The translations under genes and the position numbers were made by a program. Under the pieces are notes generated by a model. It saw only the letters and a program-made list of their open reading frames with translations, was not told where the DNA came from and made no database searches. Of a stretch of DNA of 12,884 nt, positions 1 through 5,622 are shown piece by piece (position 1 is the first letter of the stretch; every line of letters begins with the position of its first letter). The stretch is from Acidiluteibacter sp965660325 (GTDB lineage: Bacteria; Bacteroidota; Bacteroidia; Flavobacteriales_E; Vicingaceae): positions 1 to 12,884 of the forward strand of contig CBFHZL010000077.1 of NCBI GenBank assembly GCA_965660325.1, in the 5' to 3' direction.

Positions 1-11
1 TTTTGTTTATT

Positions 12-43
12 CAAAGGTAAAATTTAACAGCTCTTTTTTCAAA
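12..43 (-). promoter_or_regulatory. Leftward Bacteroidota-type promoter for an off-edge gene
   Basis: Read on the minus strand, TTTG at 43-40 is followed after 20 nt by TACCTTTG at 19-12. This matches the Bacteroidota primary-sigma consensus of TTTG, about 19-21 nt, TAnnTTTG. Transcription would start within the first few bases of the window and run left, so the gene served lies outside and cannot be named. The TTTG lies in the T/A-rich centre of the inverted repeat at 24-55, which weakens its information content. Confidence 0.4.
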
Positions 44-55
44 AAAAGATGTTAA
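24..55. repeat. A/T-rich inverted repeat, possible terminator or hairpin
   Basis: TTAACA at 24-29 pairs with TGTTAA at 50-55, and TCTTTTTT at 32-39 pairs with AAAAAAGA at 42-49. A GC bulge at 30-31 and a two-base loop separate the arms. The stem is long but almost all A-U. It lies just beyond the SRP RNA 3' end, so it could act as a backup terminator for that RNA. It also overlaps the leftward promoter proposed at 12-43. The function is inferred; only the repeat is seen. Confidence 0.4.
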
Positions 56-66
56 CAATAATGCAT

Positions 67-88
67 AAAAAATGGGTAAGCTACTTAC
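67..88 (-). terminator. Terminator-like hairpin and U tract at the SRP RNA 3' end
   Basis: On the minus strand, GTAAG (88-84), a three-base loop (83-81) and CTTAC (80-76) form a 5-bp stem. It is followed by two C, an A and six T (72-67). This is a short intrinsic-terminator layout at the expected end of the SRP RNA. The 3' arm is the same segment that pairs with the RNA's 5' end in the mature molecule, so the two structures exclude each other. Confidence 0.45.
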
Positions 89-168
89 ATCGCACCGCTC
101 AACCATTTACCCTTGCTTTCTTCCGAACCTGGGGGATTCAACAGGAGCTGGTCGTATAAGACTTACCC
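74..168 (-). ncRNA. ffs: Signal recognition particle RNA (4.5S, small bacterial type)
   Basis: This RNA is the scaffold of the signal recognition particle. It binds Ffh and the receptor FtsY to target nascent membrane and secreted proteins. On the minus strand the apical hairpin has the hallmark GGAA tetraloop (plus-strand 121-124) closed by TTC/GAA. It is flanked by the asymmetric internal loop in which AGG faces AGCA, the Ffh M-domain site. The ends close as GGGTAAG (168-162) with CTTACCC (80-74), giving an RNA of about 95 nt, the usual size of the small bacterial class without an Alu domain. A matching promoter lies immediately upstream. Ends are set from the terminal helix and may be off by a few bases. 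Confidence 0.92.
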
Positions 169-172
169 GAGG

Positions 173-205
173 CAAAAGTAGGCATAATCTCGTGAACGCT
201 GCAAA
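173..205 (-). promoter_or_regulatory. SRP RNA promoter
   Basis: On the minus strand TTTG (205-202), a 21-nt spacer and TACTTTTG (180-173) fit the Bacteroidota -33/-7 consensus. The -7 box ends 4 nt before the first base of the SRP RNA terminal helix, the expected distance for initiation. Position and strand agree independently with the RNA call. Confidence 0.75.
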
Positions 206-222
206 TGATTTCGTAAATTTTC

Positions 223-256
223 TTTGTCTTAGATGGAATTTAAATTGATATATTTG
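223..256 (+). promoter_or_regulatory. Promoter of the DUF4199-glycosyltransferase operon
   Basis: TTTG at 223-226 and TATATTTG at 249-256 are separated by 22 nt, slightly longer than ideal. The start would fall near 260-263, giving a leader of about 20 nt before the ATG at 282. The -7 box is the left arm of a perfect palindrome at 249-272, so a repressor or DNA structure could act on it. Confidence 0.6.
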
Positions 257-272
257 TTTTTAAACAAATATA
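249..272. repeat. Perfect 11-bp palindrome over the -7 element
   Basis: TATATTTGTTT at 249-259 and AAACAAATATA at 262-272 are exact reverse complements around a TT centre. Each arm contains TAnnTTTG on its own strand, at 249-256 on plus and 272-265 on minus, so the -7 boxes face each other. The symmetry is seen directly; a role as an operator is an inference. Confidence 0.7.
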
Positions 273-281
273 AAAAACACC

Positions 282-800
282 ATGGAACAACAGCCGCCAA
301 TGCTGAAAAGCGCAATGAATTACGGAGCAATCATCGGGTTAGCTCTAATCGCCTTATCGTTAGTTTCTTTCTTAATAGGGAACTATGAAAATCAAATGAT
401 GCAATACATTAGTTATTTTGTAATGATTGGTGGTTTGTATTGGGCCATAAAAAGTTTTAGAGATAAAGAAAGTGGAGGCTTTATATCTTATGGAAGAGCG
501 CTAGGTTTTGGCGTATTGACTGCTTTATTTTTTGGAATTTTAACCGCATTTTTTACCTATGTCTACATTAAATTTGTGGATGATGCGTTGGTTCAATTTG
601 CTTTAGAGCAAAGTAGAATGCAGCTTGAAGAAAGAGGAATGGATGATGAGCAAATTGAATCGGCTATGCAAATGTCTAAATCATTCGCTTCAGCAGGGTT
701 TATTTCATCAATGGCTTTAATTGGCAACGTAGTTATTGGGTTTATCATATCTTTGGTCATAGGCCTGATTGTAAAAAAAGAGGATACCTCTTTTAATTAA
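282..800 (+). CDS. DUF4199 family four-helix membrane protein
   Basis: This is a 172-residue inner-membrane protein of a family found mainly in Bacteroidota, with no settled function. Four hydrophobic segments are visible at about residues 11-33, 40-58, 72-97 and 143-164. Between helices three and four lies a charged, Met- and Gln-rich loop (98-142) that should form an amphipathic helix. The C-terminus ends with a short KKED-type charged tail. The ATG at 282 follows an A-rich leader without a Shine-Dalgarno sequence, as is usual in the phylum, about 20 nt after a promoter. It is the first gene of a tight operon, with its stop 15 nt before a GtrB/DPM1-like glycosyltransferase. A DUF4199 gene next to such a transferase is, as I recall, recurrent in Bacteroidota. 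A role assisting that enzyme, perhaps as a GtrA-like partner, is speculation. Confidence 0.85.
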   Translation: MEQQPPMLKSAMNYGAIIGLALIALSLVSFLIGNYENQMMQYISYFVMIGGLYWAIKSFRDKESGGFISYGRALGFGVLTALFFGILTAFFTYVYIKFVDDALVQFALEQSRMQLEERGMDDEQIESAMQMSKSFASAGFISSMALIGNVVIGFIISLVIGLIVKKEDTSFN

Positions 801-815
801 AAAATAGCATACTAA

Positions 816-1766
816 GTGAATATTTCCGTAGTAATACCTTTATTGAATGAGGAAGAGTCACTTCCTGAATTGTTTTCTTGGATCAAAAAAGTGATGGATA
901 AGAACCATTTTACGTATGAGGTTATCTTTATAGACGACGGAAGTACGGATGGTTCTTGGAATGTTATAGAAGGCCTAAAGGCTGTAAATGCAGAGCAGGT
1001 TAAAGGAATAAAATTTAGAAGAAACTACGGAAAGTCTGCCGCACTAAATGTTGGTTTCGGTGCAGCATCTGGAGACGTGATTATTACCATGGACGCTGAT
1101 TTGCAGGATAGTCCTGACGAAATACCTGAATTGTATAACTTGATTACGAAAGAGGGTTTTGATTTAATATCAGGTTGGAAACAAAAACGCTATGATCCGC
1201 TCTCTAAAACAATTCCTACGAAACTGTTCAATTGGGCAACTCGCAAAATGACAGGTATTTACTTGCATGATTTTAACTGTGGGTTGAAAGCCTACAAGCA
1301 TGCAGTAGTCAAAAATATAGAAGTCTATGGTGAAATGCACCGCTATATTCCTGCTATCGCGAAATGGGCAGGATTTACAAAAATAGGAGAAAAGGTCGTT
1401 CAGCATCAAGAACGTAAATATGGAACTACAAAGTTTGGTTTAGAGCGCTTTGTGAATGGTTTTCTTGACTTATTATCCATTACTTTTATCGGTAAGTTTG
1501 GTAAAAAGCCCATGCACTTTTTTGGTTTGTTGGGCACACTCATGTTCATGTTGGGCTTTATACTTATTTTATATGTAGGTGGCGAAAAGCTTTACTTTTT
1601 AGCTCAAGGTGTAAAGGCTAGACTCGTAACAGATACTGCTCAATTTTATATCGCATTAGTTGCTATGATTATGGGCGTTCAGCTCTTTTTAGCAGGTTAC
1701 TTAGCTGAATTGACCTCACGAAACTCTCCAAATAGAAATAACTATAAGATAGAGACAGAACTTTAA
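816..1766 (+). CDS. GtrB/DPM1-like polyprenyl-phosphate glycosyltransferase (GT2)
   Basis: A 316-residue family 2 transferase that probably moves a hexose from a nucleotide sugar to undecaprenyl phosphate on the cytoplasmic face. The GT-A domain occupies roughly residues 1-225. It has the VVIPLLNEE start, DDGS at 40-43 for nucleotide binding, and the metal-binding DAD at 93-95 followed by LQD. HRYIP is at 175-179 and a basic KYGTTKFG stretch begins at 201. Two C-terminal helices (about 234-257 and 275-299) anchor it, and it ends with the SPNRNNYKI tail typical of the DPM1-like subgroup. It starts with GTG at 816; an in-frame TAA sits immediately before (813-815), so no earlier start exists. 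The next gene follows after 4 nt. Sugar specificity cannot be read from sequence. Confidence 0.93.
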   Translation: MNISVVIPLLNEEESLPELFSWIKKVMDKNHFTYEVIFIDDGSTDGSWNVIEGLKAVNAEQVKGIKFRRNYGKSAALNVGFGAASGDVIITMDADLQDSPDEIPELYNLITKEGFDLISGWKQKRYDPLSKTIPTKLFNWATRKMTGIYLHDFNCGLKAYKHAVVKNIEVYGEMHRYIPAIAKWAGFTKIGEKVVQHQERKYGTTKFGLERFVNGFLDLLSITFIGKFGKKPMHFFGLLGTLMFMLGFILILYVGGEKLYFLAQGVKARLVTDTAQFYIALVAMIMGVQLFLAGYLAELTSRNSPNRNNYKIETEL

Positions 1767-1770
1767 ACGC

Positions 1771-2928
1771 ATGGAGGATAGCTCGTTTAAAAAGGTTGTT
1801 ATTATAGGCCCTGCTCATCCATATCGAGGTGGAATTGCAACATATAATGAACGATTAGCAAAAGAGTTTATCGCTAAAGGCTATGATGCGACGATAGAAA
1901 CATTTAGTTTACAGTATCCTAATTTCTTATTCCCAGGTAAAACACAATTCTCTGAGAGTGATGCTCCGGAAGGGTTAAAGATTAGCAAAAGCATTAATTC
2001 CGTATGGCCAATAAATTGGCTTTCTGTAGGAAACAGAATTAAAAATGAACGACCTGACTTAGTCATTGTTCGGTATTGGTTGCCATTCATGGGCCCTAGT
2101 TTAGGTACGATCATTCGTAGAATCAAATCCAATGGCCATACCAAGGTTATTTGTTTAGCAGACAATATCATCCCTCATGAAAAGCGAGTAGGGGACAACT
2201 TTTTTACACGTTACTTTTTAGGCGGAGTACATGCAGTTTTAGCCATGACTCAAAAGGTACTGGACGATGCATTGAGTTTTCGCCAATTGCCAACGGCCCT
2301 TTCTCCACATCCGATATTCGATAATTTTGGAGCAATAGAATCTAAAGCTATCGCTTGTAAAAAGTTAGGTATTGATCCGACTAAGAAATATCTATTGTTT
2401 TTTGGATTGATAAGAGACTATAAGGGATTAGATATTCTACTCGATGCTTTTGCAAACGAGCAATTAAGTGATCCATCGGTTCAGTTAATTGTCGCTGGAG
2501 AGTTTTACTCCAATGCAGAAAAGTACCATGAACAAATTGCGCGTTTAGGCTTATCTAATCGAATCATATTAAGAGATATATACATACCAGACAATGAGGT
2601 GGCCAATTATTTTAATGCATCCTCGTTAGTGGTTCAACCTTACAAAACGGCTACCCAAAGTGGTGTTACTCAAGTAGCTTATCATTTTAATAAACCTATG
2701 GTGGTTACCAATGTGGGTGGGCTTAAGGAAATGATTCCTGATGGAAAGGTTGGATTTGTAGTGGCTCCAGAATCGGTAGCATTAGCAGCCGCTATACATC
2801 GTTTTTTTGCAGAGAATAAGTCAGAAGAGTTTACACAGAATATGGCAGAAGAAAAGAAAAAATATAGTTGGCCTTTATTGGTAAATTCATTTGAGCAATT
2901 ATATAAAAAGTTAAAAAGCAATGATTAA
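1771..2928 (+). CDS. GT4 family glycosyltransferase
   Basis: A 385-residue cytosolic or membrane-associated GT-B transferase that probably adds a sugar to a lipid-linked oligosaccharide, polysaccharide or lipid A core. The N-terminal half carries the acceptor-side glycine loop (RGGIATY, residues 19-25). The C-terminal Rossmann half starts near residue 205 with FFGLIRDYKGLD, includes LIVAGEFY (239-246), and ends with the nucleotide-sugar site TQSGVTQVAYHFNKP and VTNVGGLKEMI (about 295-322). No transmembrane helix is obvious. The ATG is 4 nt after the preceding stop, and the last 8 nt overlap the next gene, so translation is probably coupled. Donor and acceptor are unknown; an envelope-glycan role is inferred from the neighbours. 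Confidence 0.92.
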   Translation: MEDSSFKKVVIIGPAHPYRGGIATYNERLAKEFIAKGYDATIETFSLQYPNFLFPGKTQFSESDAPEGLKISKSINSVWPINWLSVGNRIKNERPDLVIVRYWLPFMGPSLGTIIRRIKSNGHTKVICLADNIIPHEKRVGDNFFTRYFLGGVHAVLAMTQKVLDDALSFRQLPTALSPHPIFDNFGAIESKAIACKKLGIDPTKKYLLFFGLIRDYKGLDILLDAFANEQLSDPSVQLIVAGEFYSNAEKYHEQIARLGLSNRIILRDIYIPDNEVANYFNASSLVVQPYKTATQSGVTQVAYHFNKPMVVTNVGGLKEMIPDGKVGFVVAPESVALAAAIHRFFAENKSEEFTQNMAEEKKKYSWPLLVNSFEQLYKKLKSND

Positions 2929-3469
2929 AGTCGATAAAAGTTGGACGTTATTTTTAGACCGTGATGGTGTTATCAATGAGCGAATCCCAAAAGGATATGT
3001 AATGGAACCAGAGCAATTGATTCTAGAAGTAGCAGTAGCTGATGCGATAGCCGAATTCAATGAATTGTTTGCGCGCGTAATCGTAGTAACCAATCAGCAG
3101 GGCATAGGAAAGGGGTTGATGTCTGAAGCACAGCTCGATCGAGTACATCAAAAGCTAAGAGATGAAGTAGCCGCTTCCGGCGGACACATCGATAACATTT
3201 ATTACTGCACCGATTTAGCCAATACAGGATCTGCGCTTAGAAAGCCAGAGACTGGAATGGGGCTAAAGGCCAAAGAAGATTTCCCTGAAATTGATTTTTC
3301 TAAAAGTATCATGGTTGGAGACAACATCACTGACTTGCAATTTGGGAAAGGGCTAGGAATGAAAACGATCTTTATTCGCACGGATTTAGAGGAACAGACT
3401 TCTGAAGTAGATACATTATCTGATGAAGTCGTGGATTGGTTGAAAGATGTCTTTTTAGTGATTGAATGA
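2921..3469 (+). CDS. HAD-IIIA phosphatase, GmhB/HisB-N-like
   Basis: A 182-residue HAD hydrolase resembling D,D-heptose 1,7-bisphosphate 7-phosphatase. That enzyme removes the 7-phosphate after the HldA kinase step in ADP-heptose synthesis for lipopolysaccharide core. All HAD motifs are present: FLDRDGV with nucleophile and acid/base Asp at 13 and 15, VTNQ (56-59), RKP (107-109) and GDNITD (133-138). Unlike textbook GmhB, the loop before RKP keeps only one cysteine (Cys96), so the usual four-ligand zinc site is missing; this is a minority form or a different substrate. The start overlaps the GT4 gene by 8 nt in another frame. A kinase for the preceding step is encoded at 7516-8511 on the other strand. 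Histidinol-phosphatase activity is a less likely alternative because no his genes are near. Confidence 0.85.
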   Translation: MIKVDKSWTLFLDRDGVINERIPKGYVMEPEQLILEVAVADAIAEFNELFARVIVVTNQQGIGKGLMSEAQLDRVHQKLRDEVAASGGHIDNIYYCTDLANTGSALRKPETGMGLKAKEDFPEIDFSKSIMVGDNITDLQFGKGLGMKTIFIRTDLEEQTSEVDTLSDEVVDWLKDVFLVIE

Positions 3470-3482
3470 TGTATTATTGTAT

Positions 3483-3551
3483 CAGTTTGTCAATGTACCA
3501 ATGTAACGATAGGTATATTTAATAATGAGTTAATGGACCAATAAGTTAATG
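3483..3551. repeat. Short imperfect direct repeats between convergent genes
   Basis: The 147-nt gap between the convergent HAD and inositol-phosphatase genes holds an 8-nt periodic stretch: CAGTTTGT, CAATGTAC, CAATGTAA and CGATAGGT at 3483-3514. It also holds two copies of AGTTAATG at 3528-3535 and 3544-3551, spaced 16 nt. Both are visible directly. No strong GC hairpin with a T run was found here, so the terminators of the two operons are not identified. Confidence 0.45.
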
Positions 3552-3616
3552 CTTTAATTGACTGTTGCGGTTTAAGTTTCTGAAGGAATTTTTTAAATGA
3601 AACAATCAGCGGTTAA

Positions 3617-4405
3617 CTAATCCCCCATAAACTTCTTTACAGCAGAAGAGAACTCCTCGAACATTTTGGTGTTGCCAGCCACAATGGATTTTCCATATAG
3701 GTAATCGTCTCCACAATTAAAGTCGGTAACTCTACCGCCTGCTTGTTGAACTATGAATGCACCTGCAGCAACATCCCATGGATGTAGACTATATTCATAA
3801 AAACCATCCATTCTGCCACAAGCTACATATACTAAATCAAGGGCTGCGGAACCCATTCGGCGAATACCACGAGTTTCTTTCATAAAGAATTTTAGCAACT
3901 GAGTATATTGTTCAATCCTATCGTAGTCATAATAGGGAAATCCGGTAGCGATTAATGATGCTGACAATTGGGGCGTATTTGAAACACTAATTTTTTTCCC
4001 ATTCAAATAGGCAGCGTCGCCTTCCCAAGCATAAAAGCATTCACCTGAAGTGACTTCTAGCACAACACCTAAAACTGTTTTGTTATTGTTTTGAAGGGCT
4101 ATACTAATCGAGTAAAAAGGGATGCCGTGTATAAAGTTAGTCGTTCCATCCAATGGGTCGATAATCCAATAAAAATCATCACCAAGGTAATTAACAGTAT
4201 CTTCTTCTGTTATAAAACCTGCACCTTGGATTAGCGGCATCAACTCATCTACGATTTGCTTTTCAGCTTGCTTGTCTACATAAGTGACTAAGCTGTTCTT
4301 AGACTTTATTTCAATGTCGGTTAACTTAATGGTTTCGGCTTTTATAAAATCACCAACCGATTTAGAAAGATCAACTACTTGTTTGCACAGCTCTTCTAAA
4401 TTCAT
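3617..4405 (-). CDS. Inositol monophosphatase family protein (SuhB-like)
   Basis: A 262-residue soluble, Mg-dependent phosphatase that hydrolyses inositol 1-phosphate or a related sugar phosphate. Metal ligands are recognisable: TEED at 66-69 (usual GEE/S position), the hallmark DPLDGTTNFIHG at 83-94, and the second motif WDVAAGAFIVQQAGG at 210-224 with its Asp211. Length is typical for the family. The start ATG overlaps the stop of lgt as ATGA (4402-4405), so the two are almost certainly co-transcribed and translationally coupled. CysQ-type phosphatases share the fold, but the motif spelling here fits the SuhB branch better. The true substrate in this organism is unknown. Confidence 0.93.
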   Translation of the reverse strand: MNLEELCKQVVDLSKSVGDFIKAETIKLTDIEIKSKNSLVTYVDKQAEKQIVDELMPLIQGAGFITEEDTVNYLGDDFYWIIDPLDGTTNFIHGIPFYSISIALQNNNKTVLGVVLEVTSGECFYAWEGDAAYLNGKKISVSNTPQLSASLIATGFPYYDYDRIEQYTQLLKFFMKETRGIRRMGSAALDLVYVACGRMDGFYEYSLHPWDVAAGAFIVQQAGGRVTDFNCGDDYLYGKSIVAGNTKMFEEFSSAVKKFMGD

Positions 4406-5562
4406 GTGGTCGTAAGGTATTTATTTTTGTTCTTGGTAAAGTAAATCATCCCAGCTATCCCTGATAGGAATAAGATAACAGCAATGAGTTCTGCCTGGGT
4501 AAACTCTAACCCTAAAAAGTGATAATCAGGATTAATTCTAATCTGTTCGATTAAAAATCGTTCAATTCCATTTAGAGTTAAATATAAGCTAAATATAATA
4601 CCTGGAATATTTATCTTTTTTCTCAGACTCCAAAGAATCGCAAAGATAATGGTAGCCATTATGGTTTCATAGAAGGGAGTTGGCCAAGCCTTTCCTGTTA
4701 TACTTTCAAGGCCCATTCTAGCAAAATCTTCTTTTAAGTCTATCCCCAAAACATTGTTAGGGTAGCCGTATGCCCAAGTCCAATCTGGTAAAAAGCTCAT
4801 CCATTCTGGCTGTGGCGCATCATTTGGCATTCCCCAGTCGCCATCACCCGCGACTTGGCAACCTACACGCCCCATTCCATAAGCTGCCATTAATCCAGGA
4901 GCACAAGCATCAGCTACATGTATCCACTTCATGCCATTTTTAACAGCATAAAACAGCACCGAGCCACCACCAATAATTAAACCACCATAAATACTTAAAC
5001 CGGAGAAACTGGTAAGTGCTCCAATAGGATCAGCGAGTAGTTCATCTAAATTCTCTAGATTGTGAAATAACTTTGCTCCGAGAATACCGGCAATAGCAGC
5101 TATCAGTGTCATGTTACTGACATGCTCATGCGGATGCATGGTTACCATTTCTTGTTTTGGGGTTGCAAGTTTCGTTTTATCAGCTTCTTTTTTTCTAAGG
5201 TAAACGCCAATTCCTGCCCCAATAACACCGCCAAAAAATACTCCTTTTGTAGATAAAATGTACGATGGTGGATGTTGGACAAATTCACTGTACTCAAGCA
5301 CTAATATGGGAAGTTTAAACCCAATGATAAACCCAAATAGTCCGTTAAGGATTAAGTCTTGCATACTTGCAGGAGCCCCAATAATAACTGGTTTTAATGT
5401 GGGCTTCAGTAAACCATTTCGCTCTTTTCTTTTCAATTCTAGTGTAAAGAAGTAAGCCGCAAGTAGAAATGAAATGGCTACGAAAAAACCAAAAGATGGA
5501 AGAGGTAATGGAAGGTTGATGCCAAATAAATCTTGAAGTGCATCACTTATAGTTGGGTACAT
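4402..5562 (-). CDS. lgt: Prolipoprotein diacylglyceryl transferase (long Bacteroidota form)
   Basis: Lgt transfers diacylglycerol from phosphatidylglycerol to the lipobox cysteine of prolipoproteins, the first step in lipoprotein maturation, in the inner membrane. At 386 residues it is about 100 longer than E. coli Lgt. Several hydrophobic segments are visible (about 23-41, 68-90, 107-122, 152-164, 190-206, 299-312, 320-333 and 357-375). Landmarks include SGLSIYGGLIIG (187-198), GRVGCQVAGDGDWG (231-244) and GIERFLIEQIR (332-342), the last matching the conserved arginine-bearing helix. The standard signature GRxGNFxNxE is altered: Asn becomes Cys235 and Ala238, Glu becomes Asp240, and the His of the usual HGG segment is Tyr192. 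A His-rich insert (MHPHEH, 142-147) is also present. I believe this pattern recurs in related Bacteroidota, so it is probably functional. Confidence 0.88.
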   Translation of the reverse strand: MYPTISDALQDLFGINLPLPLPSFGFFVAISFLLAAYFFTLELKRKERNGLLKPTLKPVIIGAPASMQDLILNGLFGFIIGFKLPILVLEYSEFVQHPPSYILSTKGVFFGGVIGAGIGVYLRKKEADKTKLATPKQEMVTMHPHEHVSNMTLIAAIAGILGAKLFHNLENLDELLADPIGALTSFSGLSIYGGLIIGGGSVLFYAVKNGMKWIHVADACAPGLMAAYGMGRVGCQVAGDGDWGMPNDAPQPEWMSFLPDWTWAYGYPNNVLGIDLKEDFARMGLESITGKAWPTPFYETIMATIIFAILWSLRKKINIPGIIFSLYLTLNGIERFLIEQIRINPDYHFLGLEFTQAELIAVILFLSGIAGMIYFTKNKNKYLTTT

Positions 5563-5589
5563 ATTTTTTGTTTTGAAACAATTGATTTG

Positions 5590-5607
5590 GTTACTTACAA
5601 AAGTAAC
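5590..5607. repeat. Perfect 7-bp hairpin overlapping the lgt -7 box
   Basis: GTTACTT (5590-5596) and AAGTAAC (5601-5607) pair exactly around a four-base loop. The repeat sits in the 60-nt gap between trkH and lgt. There is no T run after it on the minus strand, so it is a poor intrinsic terminator for trkH. It overlaps the proposed lgt -7 element at 5598-5605. Confidence 0.5.
5598..5605 (-). promoter_or_regulatory. Candidate lgt -7 element
   Basis: TACTTTTG on the minus strand, the same octamer used by the SRP RNA promoter, lies 35 nt before the lgt ATG. No TTTG is seen about 20 nt upstream, so the -33 element is missing or degenerate. It suggests that lgt and the inositol phosphatase can be transcribed apart from trkH. 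Confidence 0.4.
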
Positions 5608-5622
5608 GATAGGAATCCACTT

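Noticed and set aside
74..168. A tmRNA or tRNA-like gene at the left edge
   Set aside because: There is no acceptor CCA, T-loop or tag frame; the GGAA apical hairpin and terminal helix fit SRP RNA instead.
3559..3608. TGACTGTT / AACAATCA inverted repeat as a terminator
   Set aside because: It has one mismatch, a loop of over 30 bases and no T tract following on either strand.
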